Positions 11,037 through 22,057 are shown, numbered from the stretch's first letter. The stretch is DNA of 50,014 nt from Nemertoderma westbladi (GCA_032718475.1 JAUCBJ010007397.1:1-50014), one strand, 5' to 3'. The notes: a model not told the origin generated them from the letters alone. Made by a program: numbers and translations.

Positions 11037-11435
11037 ATGACGGAATTGATAGAAGATGACCTTGGTATTAGAGAGCGATATACTCTACCTTTACAAGCGT
11101 TTCTGGATAGTTTGATACGCGGTGAAGCCGATCCAACCATTACGGAGGACGATGGTCGTTATATCGAACCGCCGATGTCCCAAGAGCAACTTACGCGTGA
11201 ATTGGACTATCGAAAATTCACCGCTCGCTATACGAATCGTAATGGTACGAATATGGACTTCTTAACTACCGGCCATCCTATCGATTTACATGATACGGAC
11301 GATGTATACACCGAAAGGGAAATGGTTCTATTTAAATATCATACCCAGCGGCGTCGTAACGATAAACCGAGAATAGATCACGAAAATTCTATTCGTAACA
11401 GACTGGGAAGACGAACCAATATGTCTAGAATCTGA
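11037..11435 (+). CDS. LTR-encoded ORF, 132 codons, ends at an in-frame TGA (3' copy)
   Basis: Same frame as the 5' LTR copy with two amino-acid differences (Leu for Val in QAFLDSL, Arg for His in TARYTN). It ends at TGA 11,433-11,435. The shared stop is not independent evidence, because both LTRs derive from one RNA template. Confidence 0.55.
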   Translation: MTELIEDDLGIRERYTLPLQAFLDSLIRGEADPTITEDDGRYIEPPMSQEQLTRELDYRKFTARYTNRNGTNMDFLTTGHPIDLHDTDDVYTEREMVLFKYHTQRRRNDKPRIDHENSIRNRLGRRTNMSRI

Positions 11436-12485
11436 GGAGATTCAGCCTATCGCGCTCGGAATAGCGACAACGATTACATCCTAGAAGGGTATCAAGGTCC
11501 ACAGTGTCTCACTGCGTACGATTATCGCCATGCCAACTATGTTTCTCGACAACGTTGTCGGCTGTGCGCATCGAGAGACCATATTACGTCTATGGACACC
11601 AACGATATCTGTTCCTATTTCCACGAGCAACCGTCGATGGAAATCTATTGTGCATATTGTCGGCTTAATAATTTGCACATTTTTGCTGTCTGCCCCCAAT
11701 TTATGACTCAATGCCATCATTGTCAATTAAAAGGACACGCCAGCTTTGATTGTCCCTTTAACCATGATTTAGAGAGCGTAGATGAAATGATTGTACTACG
11801 TTATATCAGAGCTTGGGAAGCGAACGCTGATTTACATTGTGATTCACGCCATCGCTATTATCCTGGACGCGCCTACGAAGGAGTTTATGCGTTCCATCCA
11901 TATTTGTTTGCCTCTGTCGAGCAGAAATCGCGCCTATCAAGTTATGAACTATTGAAGCGCGTTGGAGAATGTATTTCAACCAAATATGTACGCAAATTCC
12001 TCAGGAGCATTAATCCGAGTGACATCAATTCGTATAACTTAATAAACTTTATCCGTCAAGATCCGGCCTATGGAGACTTATTTGTCAACTCACACCCCGA
12101 GTTACAGGAAGTATATCGACGGCCTTACGAGTATCGAGCCCGCGAACGCGAGTTGGAAAGAAGCATTAAACCAAGGAAGTTTCTAACTACCTATGGTCCA
12201 CCCACGGCCCTCGTGCAGACCACTCGTACAGGACCCGTAAGAGCGGCTGTCTTGAAACGAGCTCTCAAAGCCGTTAGACCCCTCTCCCCGGACGTTGATG
12301 TCAATCAACCCGGTACTTCGACCGGCGGATATACCGATCGCAATCCCATACCTTCTGATGCAATCATATTGCACCCTTCACCCAGGAGTTATAGCCCTCC
12401 TCGTAAAGTGGCTCGCCCCAAAGAGAAAAGGACTCTTGCTAGCTTTAAAAAACTGCGTAAACGCCGTCCGCGCAAGAAAGACTAA
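11436..12485 (+). CDS. LTR-encoded zinc-motif protein, downstream part (3' copy)
   Basis: Frame open from the codon after the TGA, through the ATG at 11,592, to the stop at 12,483-12,485. The sequence matches the 5' LTR copy with no amino-acid change that I could see. The Cys/His motifs and basic tail are the same. In the 3' LTR a transcript of this frame would need to start in the 3' LTR itself or use host sequence for its end. Confidence 0.6.
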   Translation, partial: GDSAYRARNSDNDYILEGYQGPQCLTAYDYRHANYVSRQRCRLCASRDHITSMDTNDICSYFHEQPSMEIYCAYCRLNNLHIFAVCPQFMTQCHHCQLKGHASFDCPFNHDLESVDEMIVLRYIRAWEANADLHCDSRHRYYPGRAYEGVYAFHPYLFASVEQKSRLSSYELLKRVGECISTKYVRKFLRSINPSDINSYNLINFIRQDPAYGDLFVNSHPELQEVYRRPYEYRARERELERSIKPRKFLTTYGPPTALVQTTRTGPVRAAVLKRALKAVRPLSPDVDVNQPGTSTGGYTDRNPIPSDAIILHPSPRSYSPPRKVARPKEKRTLASFKKLRKRRPRKKD

Positions 12486-13812
12486 CTGTTTAGAGTATTT
12501 TTATATTTTAGAAACTGTGATTTTGTATATTTTATAGACTTAAATCCCATTTTCTGGGAGCGGTGTAAAAGCTTCTGTGGGATCTAACTGGCCCCTTTTG
12601 CTTCGCAATCCAGTTTCCCCCCAGGCGCTGGAATACTCTAAAAAGGTTCTCTAACTGTATATATATTCCCCTCGCCCGCAAGGTACCGTTACAGGTGTTT
12701 TAACGGACATAAAAGTCATTCTGCTATATACGTGTTTTGGCGGACATGGTAAGGCAAAAAACCTGTAATGCACCAACTACCTTTCACAGCTTAGCCGTGA
12801 TGATTCATATTACGACATCTAACAGCTGGTTGCTGACATGGAAACAGCCATTGGATGCATGGTTCTTTGTTTGGCTTGAGCCAATCAGAGCGATTTTTCC
12901 TGTCGACGTGTAGCTTTTCGGTCGATCATAAGGAGAGTGTTCAGTCTTACTGCTTTTACTTGATACTTTGTTGTTATTGCTGTCTAAGCCAGAAACACCG
13001 GCTTTTTGGGAAGAACTCTAGTAAAACTGCTTAAATTATCGAAAGTATAAACTGTTACCTTAACGAATCCTCAATAACTCACTAATTAACATGCTCACTT
13101 AATTTAATTGCATTAATCATACTGTTTGTACTGTTATTTTACCGTCAGTTATTAATTGTACCTATTTGTTGATGGAAATATTGCTCTTTGGATAATACGG
13201 ATAAATCACCCAAATTCCCAATTTTCTTGATACACTACAGGTTAGAGAGACCGGCTATACATAACAATTGCGATTTATATTAATGTGGTGTGTATTGAAT
13301 CCAATGTTATTTAGCAGACCCTACGTGAGTCAATTGCTGCTCTCTTTATGTGTGATCAAATATACTGACGGTCGGCAGAATAGTGTGTATGATTGTGATT
13401 GGTAACAAAGTATTTCCTAAAGAATACGCTTTATACTTCAATCATAAGCAGTATCGTTGCGTTTTAGTATAAGTCTTAGTTCTGTTTAAATAGATAAAGC
13501 GCCACGTCCTAAAGGAACTGTTAATATTTCCCGAAAGCCAATAATATCTGTCAGAAATTAATTCTTAACGATCTATCGAATAATACAGTAGGTATACACT
13601 GCAACCTTACACTGCAATAATAAAATTTAAGCATCCGAATTCAGTCTCCCGGGTGTAGATCCATCGGGTGAATGATCGCGCATGGGCTGACTTCGGCTAA
13701 TGTTTTGTGTATTAGCATAAAATATTGTCGTATGCTAAAGGTGTTTTAATTAACTAAAAGACATATAAATTTTGGCAGGTTAAACTGCTAAAGGTCTTCA
13801 AAAGCGCGAACA

Positions 13813-15503
13813 CCCACTTTGAAAAGCTCCTCAATAATGACAGGGTATTGCCTGATAACTTTATAGAAGTAAAAGTGTCTGAGTCTGTACTCCCAGATAT
13901 TCCCATTGGTGATATCTCCTTTGCAGAAGTGAAGGCTGCTGCAAAGAGCATTAAGACCAATCGTGCCAGTGGAGTAGATGGTGTTCCCCCTGAGGTCTTT
14001 AAAATACCTGAGTGTTTAAAGCTCATCTATCCTATCATAGTAGACATGTACCTAACAACAAGAGTCCCACAAGAAATGAAAACAAATAAGTTGGTGCCAG
14101 TTCCCAAGAAGGGCAACCTAACACTCTATGGTTCTTTTCGGGGAATCTCATTGATCTCGATTGCTGCAAAGCTATACAATAGAATTCTATTAAATCGCAT
14201 CAGGGATCCCATTGAGAGACTGCTCCGTGGAAATCAGAATGAGTTCCGTAAAGGTCGTGGGACCATGGAGCCCATTTTGGCACTTAGAAGGATAATTGAA
14301 GAGTTATCAAAAAAGAAAGACAGGCATCTGGCTGTCATCTTTGTTGACTTCTTCAAGGCCTTTGATTCAGTCTCTCGCTCACGTATGTTCAGCATGCTTT
14401 CATTATATGGGATTCCTGATGAAATTATTGCAGCAATCAGATCAGTATACGATGGTTCGACAACATTTGTGTCTACTGTTGACGGTGACACAGAACCATT
14501 TGAAGTGTTATGGGGCGTCCTCCAGGGAGACACACTTGCACCATTCCTGTTCATAATTGTTGTTGACTATGTTCTACGCATGTCCTTAGATCATGATAAT
14601 GATGATGGGGTGATGATAACTCCACCTACTGGCTCCAGAAGTCGAGGAAATCCTGCCAAGTTCCTAACTGATCTAGACTTTGCTGATGACTTAGGAGTAC
14701 TCTCAGAATCACTAGAGGGAGCCCAACGGCTCCTCAGATCATTAGAACATGCTGCTTCTAGTGTTGGTCTTTTTATTAACTCCAGAAAGACCAACTTTTT
14801 GACAGTTAACTTTGAAAGTCCTCAGCAAGTCTCTGTACGGATGAGCATAAGCTCAAAAGATGGTATGCTTGAGCATGTGAATGACTTCTGTTACCTAGGA
14901 TCATGGATTCGGAAGTCAGGTGAGGACCTTCGAATACGTAAGGGAAAGGCATGGGCAGCCTTGAATAGGCTTTCGAGGATTTGGAAGTCAACAAGAATTA
15001 ATCGGAAACTTAAGGTCCGATTATTTAGAGCAGCAGTAGTTCCAGTACTCCTCTATGGGAGTACATGCTGGGCTCTAACTGCTGATGACACCAAATCTCT
15101 GGATGGCACATTCACAAGAATGCTACGCCGGGTTCATTGTGTCAAGTACAATGCACACATCTCCAACCAGACACTATATAACATTGGGCGTGTCTCATTG
15201 GTTCCCCCAAGCTTGACACTAGAACAAAAGCGCCTCCGCTTTGCAGGACATTGCTTTCGCCGTGAGGACCAGCCAGTGCATAATCTTGTACTATGGCAGC
15301 CTCATGGAGTGAATAAGCATGGTGGACAGCCCATGACTTTCTTGAGACGCATCTTAAAGGACACTGGCCTTGAAGATGCGGATGATCTAGCAAATGTCAT
15401 GGGTGATAGGGAGTTGTGGCGGTGCAATTTTGTCGACAAGCCGGCACAGCATTCTTAAAAATGCAGCTGCAATGCAGCATGCCGATCCTAGTAGTAGTAG
15501 TAG
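13813..15503 (+). mobile_element. RTE-like LINE, 5' part removed by LTR-element insertion (copy 1)
   Basis: C-terminal half of a non-LTR retrotransposon: about 548 codons of reverse transcriptase, a very short 3' UTR and a simple tail of five TAG units (15,489-15,503). A short 3' UTR with a short-motif tail is typical of RTE-clade elements; the clade call is by recognition only. The 5' end is cut by the 3' LTR at 13,812, and its remainder should lie left of the window. Confidence 0.85.
13815..15458 (+). pseudogene. Reverse transcriptase of RTE-like LINE, N-terminally truncated, frame intact
   Basis: Open from the LTR junction to TAA at 15,456, with no internal stop or frameshift. RT landmarks in order: NRASGVDGVPPEVFK, FRGISLISIAAKLYNRILL, motif A FVDFFKAFDSV, GVLQGDTLAPFLF and the catalytic LDFADDLG. 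The C-terminal tail has YLGSWIRKSGED, LLYGSTCWALT and AGHCFRR, common in RTE-like and related LINEs. The apurinic-type endonuclease that belongs at the N-terminus is absent. The intact frame suggests the LINE was young when the LTR element landed in it. Confidence 0.85.
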
Positions 15504-17172
15504 GTCTGCCTTTCTGTCAATATGAAAGTCTTTTTTCAGCCCATCTTTTGTTTATATATTAAGGCCCAGAGTGATTGAGAAACTGACAAACCAAATTCCG
15601 CTAAATTGTGGACATTCTGGACTTACGCCTCCAGAGGCTATATTAAAATATTTAAAGATATGAGCAAATACATTATGCATCACTATACACCAATATTTTA
15701 TTATACAAAATATTACACAATGAAACCGACCTGGTCTAAAGTAAGAAAAGTCAAATAATATACCGGTACGTATTAGGAGGAATAAACTAAACAGGTGCTA
15801 TACATTTTATATTCGACGTGTCTCATGGCTCAATAGTGAATATGGCCAATTCTTTTTGTTTTCTACTTAAAAATCTAACTAATTATTTTATAAACTATTT
15901 TAATTACCAATTAATTAAAACCTTTATAAACGTTTGAACGCGCCCTTTTCGTTTTATTGCGCTCTTACACAAATCTTTAATGTAATTTGCAATCATATTT
16001 AGTCTAATAAATCATAATAGTATAAAAAATAGTGCTTATTACCCCCGGTAATTAAGGTTTTTCACCTGGGGGATAAATTTTTTTAACCCGTTTCATAAGT
16101 GTTTCTACCAGTGTTATTGACATTTAAAAACGAAAATTATTTGCCATATTAAGCTGACCATAGATTCATTCTTACTTTATACAAACTTTACATAACAAAG
16201 TTTGGTCAATGTGCCACGTTTCACTTCAATAATAATTACAAAATTTGTTTACGAATAGTCGTTTATGCAAGCGACAGATGGGGAGGGCAGGGGTGAGGGG
16301 GTCTAAATTCGCTATAGTGTATTGTTTTGGTTAGAATAAAGTCCCACTGTAACCTGTTCTTTTCCATTAATTTGAATTTTCCCTAGAGACGCGAGATATT
16401 AATTCGCCGAGAAGGGATTTACAGAGTATTATGTATGGAATGTACCTTGATATTGTGTTGCTTCTCTTACAAAACTATCTATTTTATGCAGCGAATATGT
16501 TAAAAAGTTATTTAAATTAAATACACAACATAAAGTACCGATTCTGGGATGCGCTAAAGGTCTATTTCTACTCTACGGTACAGAGATGGAGTTTGTCTCC
16601 GTTCTAAATAGATGAAACCAACTGCAACCACCTGAAATGAATTGTAAACACGAGGAACTGAAACAAACGCATACCGGTACTACAGTATTTTGTAAGTAAA
16701 ATGGCTAGCTACTGTAGCGTCGGCATGTAAAGTTTCGTGCTACAATGTAATACCGATGGTGCCCTAGTCTAAAAAATATTATGTCGGACACCGTAGGTGT
16801 GCTACGCTGAGAAAAATGTCCATGTTCTGCATTCCTGACCTGCACCGCATTTTATAATAATGTATTGTAATTATTTGGCTTGAATATTTACTTACGGTTG
16901 TTTCAGGTGGTATAATTTCTGGTTTCTGATATAATATTTCGCGCTGAGTCTAAGGAAGTACAATATTACCTGGTTTTTATTTATTAAGGCGCATAATACA
17001 GTATATTGTAGTATATAATTGTTACGGGGAATCTAAATGTATTCCACAGAGATTTATTTATTTTAGTATTTTATCGACGTGCAAGTTATGCAGGTCGGAG
17101 GAACCAAAATAATAAACGGAAGATAGGCATATTGTAGAAAATAAATTGAAGAATTTATTGTTAAGTACTGTG
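15504..17172. other. Non-coding interval, AT-rich
   Basis: No convincing gene or structured repeat seen; scattered ACCGGTA words and AT-rich stretches only. On the minus strand, downstream of the receptor stop codon, an AATAAA at 17,159-17,154 is a possible poly(A) signal about 320 bp past the stop. A LINE fragment lies between, so this is weak. Confidence 0.4.
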
Positions 17173-17389
17173 GCACCTCCGCTTTGCAGGACATTGCTTT
17201 AGCCGTGAGGAAAAGCCACTGCATAATCTTGTGCTTTGGCGGCCTCATGGAGCGAATAGCCGATAACTTTCTTGAGACGCATCTTAAGGGACACTGGCCT
17301 TGATTTATGCGCATGATCTAGCAAATGTCATGGGTGATAGGGACTTGTGGCGGCGCAATTTTGTCAACATGCCGGCACAGCATTCTTAA
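17173..17389 (+). mobile_element. RTE-like LINE 3' fragment (copy 3), decayed
   Basis: Matches the last about 215 bp of the LINE coding end (CACCTCCGCTTTGCAGGACA... to GCCGGCACAGCATTCTTAA) with a small deletion after GCGAATAGCC and several substitutions. There is no TAG tail and no clear target duplication. It lies about 90 bp beyond the receptor stop codon, antisense to the receptor gene. Confidence 0.8.
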
Positions 17390-17478
17390 TATATATGAAA
17401 TTGTGGAATAAATGGGATACAGAATCTGCACTGTAGAATCCATTAATAGTTAAGTCCCTATATTTCCTACATGTTAAA

Positions 17479-18216
17479 CTACGCCTCTACACCCTCGCCT
17501 ATGTTCTCCATCGATACTTCACAATTCCTTTCGTACGCGGCGCTGGGTCGCCCCCGACTGTGTCGGCCTTTTATTTGGGTGACCGACGTGGCGGCCAGTG
17601 TCGTCGGTTTATCGTCCCTCCGTCGACATACTCCCCCTTGGAATATCGCGTAGACGACGGGATTGGTCGCCGAGTTTAGCGTGCTGAGATTCTGTAGTAC
17701 TATATGCGCGATCCCGGAGGATTCATCCTTCACGCCGAACGTGACGATGCAGAGGAAGTATATCCAGTACGGAGACCAACACATAACGAATAGAGCGACT
17801 ATAACCAAAGTCATCTGGATCGTACGGATCTTCGCCTTGGGGAAGGATCCTCTGGAACTCTGACTTAGGGAGACCGGCTCGATCGAGGATTGTCTGCGGT
17901 CGTTGCTGTTTGCTTTGGAGAATCGTCGCATCGGTGTCGACATTCGCCGCGCCATCGACTCCATTAATATTGATTTGGAGGATCTCCGGTTAGGTTCTAC
18001 CCGGGATGGTTTACGGGGCGGGTTCCGCGGTATCCGTAGGGCTTTTCGTCGGATTGTTTTTATTATAATGACGTAACAAAATGTTACTATTATGAGAGGA
18101 ATTATAAAGGAGACGGAACTGTAGCAGATGCTGTATAGGAACATGTAGCGGTGAAGAAGAATGTCGTCCGATAGCCAAAACCAACACTGTGTCTCGTTAA
18201 AATTTTGCAAATATTT
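17479..18216 (-). CDS. Neuropeptide GPCR (NPS/CCAP-receptor-like), coding exon 3, TM5-TM7 and C-tail
   Basis: Terminal coding exon: 245 codons then TAG. It follows the acceptor TTTATTTTGCAG and begins in phase 0, matching the phase of exon 2. It starts in extracellular loop 2 with a glycosylation sequon (NET) and the conserved Cys of QCWFW. TM5 (FLYSICYSSVSFIIPLIIV) is followed by a long basic third intracellular loop rich in Arg and Ser. TM6 carries FVMCWSPYWIYFL, and TM7 carries LQNLSTLNSATNPVVYAIF (NPxxY box). The QNLxxLNSAxNPxxY and CWSPY signatures fit the neuropeptide-S / CCAP branch of the vasopressin-related rhodopsin family. The ligand is not determinable from sequence alone. A second, upstream acceptor created by a local duplication is described under findings. 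Confidence 0.9.
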   Translation of the reverse strand, partial: KYLQNFNETQCWFWLSDDILLHRYMFLYSICYSSVSFIIPLIIVTFCYVIIIKTIRRKALRIPRNPPRKPSRVEPNRRSSKSILMESMARRMSTPMRRFSKANSNDRRQSSIEPVSLSQSSRGSFPKAKIRTIQMTLVIVALFVMCWSPYWIYFLCIVTFGVKDESSGIAHIVLQNLSTLNSATNPVVYAIFQGGVCRRRDDKPTTLAATSVTQIKGRHSRGRPSAAYERNCEVSMENIGEGVEA

Positions 18217-18414
18217 CTGCAAAATAAACAAAATTATTTCTCGTTAAAGTTTTGCAAATATTTCTGAAAAAAAAAAAAAAATTTTCGCTAAAGTTTTAAC
18301 GATCATATATTACGAATAGCCTTTTCTACAATAGCACATCCAAATGACCAGGAATTGTAAAAGCAATAGATAGTATAATAATTATTTCATAGTAACAAAT
18401 TCAACAAAACGTTT

Positions 18415-20606
18415 AATTTATTTCTACTACTACTACTATGATCGGCATGCTGCATTGCAGCTGCTTTTTTAAGAATGCTGTGCCGGCTTGTCGACAAAAT
18501 TGCGCCGCCACAACTCCCTATCACCCTTGACATTTGCTAGATCATCCGCATCTTCAAGGCCAGTGTCCTTTAAGATGCGTCTCAAGAAAGCCATGGGCTG
18601 TCCACCATGCTTATTCACTCCATGAGGCTGCCTAAGTACAAGATTATGCACTGGCTGGTCCTCACGGCGAAAGCAATGTCCTGCAAAGCGGAGGCGATTT
18701 TGTTCTAGTGTCAAGCTTGGGGGAACCAATGAGACACCTCCAATGTTATATAGTATCTGGTTGGAGATGTGTGCATTGTACTTGACACAATGAACCCGGC
18801 GTAGCATTCTTGTGAATGTGCCATCTAGAGATTTTGTGTCCTCAGCAGTTAGAGCCCAGCATGGACTCCCATAGAGGAGTACTGGAACTACAGCTGCTCT
18901 AAATAATCGGACCTTAAGTTTCCGATTAATTCTCGGTGACTTCCAAATCCTGGAAAGCCTATTCAAGGCTGCCCATGCCTTTCCCTTACGTATTCGAAGG
19001 TCCTCACCTGACTTCCGGATCCATGATCCCAGGTAACAGAAGTCGTCCACATGCTCAAGCATACCATCCTTTGAGCTTATGCTCATCCGAGCAGAGACTT
19101 GCTGAGGACTTTCAAAGTTAACTGTCAAAATTTTGGTCTTTCTGGAGTTAATAAAAAGACCAACACTAGAAGCAGCATGTTCTAATGAGCTGAGGAGCCG
19201 TAGTGATTCTGAGAGTACTCCTAAGTCATCAGCAAAGTCTAGAAACAGCGAAGTCAGTTAGGTACTTGGCAGGATTTCCTCGACTTCTGGAGCCAGTAGG
19301 TGGAGTTATCATCACCCCATCATCATTATGATGATCTAAGGACATGCGTAGAACATAGTCAACCACAATTATGAACAAGAATGGTGCAAGTGTGTCTCCC
19401 TGGAGGACGCCCCATAACACTTCAAATGGTTCTGTGTCACCGTCAACAGTAGACACAAATGTTGTCGAACCATCGTATACTGATCTGATTGCTGCAATAA
19501 TTTCATCAGGAATCCCATATAATGAAAGTATGCTGAACATGCGTGAGCGAGAGACTGAATCAAATGCCTTGAAGAAGTCAACAAAGATAACAGCCAGTGC
19601 CTGTCTTTCTTTTTTGATAACTCTTCAATTATCCTTCTTAGTGCCAAAATGGGCTCCATGGTCCCACGACCTTTACGGAACCAGTTCTGATTACCACGGA
19701 GCAGTCTCTCAATTGGATCCCTGATGCGATTTAATAGAATTCTATTGTATAGCTTTGCAGCAATCGAGATCAATGAGATTCCCCGAAAAGAACCATAGAG
19801 TGTTAGGTTGCCATTCTTGGGAACTGGTACCAACTTATTTGTTTTCATTTCTTGTGGGACTCTTGTTGTTCGGTACATGTCTACTATGATGGGATAGATA
19901 AGCTTTAAACACTCAGGTATTTTAAAGACCTCAGGGGGAACACCATCTACCCCACTGGCACGATTGGTCTTAATGCTCTTTACAGCAGCCGTCACTTCTG
20001 CAATGGAGATATCGCCAATGGGAATATCTTTGAGTACAGACTCAGACACTTTTACTTCTATAAAGTTATCAGGCAATACCCTGTTATTATTGAGGAGCTT
20101 TTCAAAGTGGGCCTTCCAACCATTGAGGCGATCGGCTGGTGATTCAGCCTCAACCTTGGTGGTTGGTTGGCTTTTCCGACCAGTAAGCAAGTTGATCGAT
20201 TTCCATGCCTGGGATGATTGCCTGCTGTCGTCAGCATCATTGATGGCATCAACCTGTTGGTTTATTAACTCCTGTAGATTAACAGAGTACTGCCTATTCA
20301 GGGACCTAGATGCAGCCTTAACTGCATTCTTGGCCGCTGTAGTCTGTTTGAGTCGGGACTCTTTCTGCGCCTTATAAAGGTCATTTCGGCACTTCTGAAT
20401 TTTGTTGTCACTCCAGGGGGCCCTTTTCCTTTTTCGAGGGTATACAGGAACTGTATCTGCAGCTGCTAACTTAACTTCTTCTGTGAAGGCAGTATAGCCC
20501 TCACAGTGATCTGCCGCCTCAGAGGCAAGAACCTCATACCTGTTGCTCAGCTGTAGTGTGAAGCTGGATCTGAATTTATTTAGAGCTGGAGGTGAATTTA
20601 TTTCTA
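18415..20606 (-). mobile_element. RTE-like LINE, 5'-truncated, frame broken (copy 2), with 12-bp target duplication
   Basis: The element body (18,427-20,594) is flanked by the direct repeat AATTTATTTCTA at 18,415-18,426 and 20,595-20,606. The (CTA)n seen on the plus strand is the TAG tail at its 3' end. It is about 2.17 kb and reaches further 5' than copy 1, into the linker before RT (RKRKRAPWSDNK region). It lacks the endonuclease. Truncation with a target duplication is the signature of target-primed reverse transcription. Confidence 0.88.
18469..20590 (-). pseudogene. Broken LINE reverse transcriptase (copy 2)
   Basis: Same RT as copy 1 with three visible lesions. There is a single-base loss near 19,596 (GGCATCTGG in copy 1, GGCACTGG here). 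About 8 bp are inserted just before the catalytic FADD region near 19,245. About 13 bp are lost near 19,205 (the GAGGGAGCCCAA segment of copy 1 is missing). The remaining pieces stay highly similar to copy 1, so decay is recent. Confidence 0.85.
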
Positions 20607-21686
20607 ACTAATGGAACAATAGTTTTAATGCCTCGAAATTACTGTAGTAGTGAACTATAACATTAAGTTTACACCCACAACCAGTTACCATTAATTACTT
20701 AATTTTGGTGCATGGAGTGTAATTTAAAAAACCGAAGCACGAAACCTTTTGACTGCTTATTACTGGCCTAGGGCAACCCAGCACCGACCAAATTGACACC
20801 ATTCAATTTACACCAAATTGAAGCCAAGTTAACGTAACTACTGGGAGATGATGGTATTAATTATTCCCCCTTTTACTTTTTCCCTTTATCGTTGTAAACC
20901 ATAAAAAGTATATTAAATATATTATTAATTATTGTATATTGTATATTACAGTATGTTGTGTCGCCGACTGAGACTCTGCAGATCAAATAAAATTGCAAAT
21001 TTGAGAAATTAATGGAAATATACCGCCGATTGCTTACAGTTGTGATGAATGTCAGGGTAACACCCAAGCCCAAAGGTACAGAATAAAACTAAGCTTCATG
21101 GGGAAAAGTTGAAGAGTTGCTGATCTAACATTAAAAACTTATCTATTATTACTGTATATCAACCATTGTTTACATTTGTAGTGGCATTACAGCAGTGATA
21201 TATATTGATTGAGCTTTATATATGTTACTCTTATAAAGGTTAGGCTTTACAGCACAAACTGTAAAAATGATAATAATTAGATTATACATTTAAATAAATT
21301 GCGATCATATTTCACGCTGCTTGGTCCAGTGGGAATGTCAGAATTTAAAGCAAAGCACTGTGTCCAAACACACGTTCTGAGTCTAGGAATCTAACCAGGG
21401 CCTCCCGATTTGAGCCCACGAATGTTGCCCTGAAACCGAGCGGGGGTTTTAACTGAAAGATGTAATAATATTCACATTATTTTTGATGTATGTGTTTCTG
21501 AACTCCATTGCAATGTATTTCATTGTCAATTTGACGATTTCCTACCACAAATTACCTGACAGCGCCCAAGGCCAGCTCCAGGACTCTCATCTCTCTCATG
21601 CAATGCTCTTGTTCTACCATATAATTATATTTTCGTTTTCACTCTTAATGCATCTGGGTTTAACCCATTAATTACAGTCAAGGCGT
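20607..21686. other. Intronic interval, no gene
   Basis: AT-rich sequence with no supported gene or repeat structure. A minus-strand segment near 21,370-21,430 resembles a degenerate tRNA/SINE B-box but fails on spacing. Confidence 0.4.
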
Positions 21687-22057
21687 TAGGATTTTGAAAG
21701 AGATTTAATGCAGCTCGTATTCCAATTCAATCTGCATTTGCATGTCTCAACAGAAATGACTACTGGTGTAGTAGTAGTGGTGCGTTCAGCAGTATAAATC
21801 CGCTCCTTTCCGTAAACTCATTTACTATAATTAGGTATTCACTTTCAGTCAATTTGAAAACATCTTTAAGATAAGAGGATAGCCAGCAACGGACTATAAT
21901 TTATTAAATTTATGCAACATTTGCATTTTCAGAAAGTATGAGGAGCATGGCAACCGGGGCTACTTGTTCTCCCCGGTTGCATTTGAGACTTTGGGCAGAC
22001 CAGGGTCAGCAACAAGCCAGTTTCTCAAGGAAATCGGGAAAAGGATCCGGGAAGTGA
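21687..22057 (+). promoter_or_regulatory. Promoter-like leader of the 48-bp array (copy 1)
   Basis: Non-repetitive 370-bp block directly before the first minisatellite units. Seen: octamer ATTTGCAT at 21,736-21,743 and again at 21,919-21,926; TATAAA at 21,793-21,798, 50 bp after the first octamer; and a perfect 10-bp stem GCAACCGGGG (21,950-21,959) / CCCCGGTTGC (21,971-21,980) with an 11-nt loop. A 39-codon small ORF (21,938-22,057) ends exactly where the array begins. An octamer plus TATA arrangement is known from histone and snRNA promoters; activity here is inference. Confidence 0.45.

Larger units (their letters stand above)
1..13812 (+). mobile_element. BEL/Pao-type LTR retrotransposon with 3-kb coding LTRs, lacking RT and integrase
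   Basis: Two direct repeats (1-3,056 and 10,756-13,812) at a constant offset of 10,756 enclose a 7.7 kb interior. The repeats start TGTTAC and end GAACA, the TG...CA ends expected of LTRs; the window begins one base inside the 5' LTR, so the left flank is not visible. The interior encodes Gag plus an aspartic protease of the BEL/Pao kind. It lacks the reverse transcriptase, most of RNase H and the integrase, so this copy is non-autonomous by inference. I noticed only two mismatches between the LTRs (both in the first LTR ORF) and no net indel, which points to a recent insertion. The 3' LTR abuts an RTE-like LINE at a codon that is intact in another copy, so the element jumped into a LINE. I could not recognise a convincing primer-binding site after 3,056 or a polypurine tract before 10,756. 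Confidence 0.85.
10756..13812 (+). repeat. 3' LTR
   Basis: Complete 3,057-bp copy of the LTR, TGTTAC...GCGAACA. The candidate poly(A) signal is AATAAA at 13,619-13,624. Immediately after the terminal CA the sequence continues CCCACTTTGAAAAG. In the minus-strand LINE copy at 20.1 kb the same sequence reads GGCCCACTTTGAAAAG without interruption, which fixes the LTR boundary. CCCAC is the expected target duplication if it is 5 bp, but the left flank lies outside the window. Confidence 0.9.

Noticed and set aside
21360-21440. Possible tRNA or tRNA-derived SINE on the minus strand (GGTTAGATTCC resembles a B box)
   Set aside because: No A box at proper spacing and no cloverleaf stems could be drawn.
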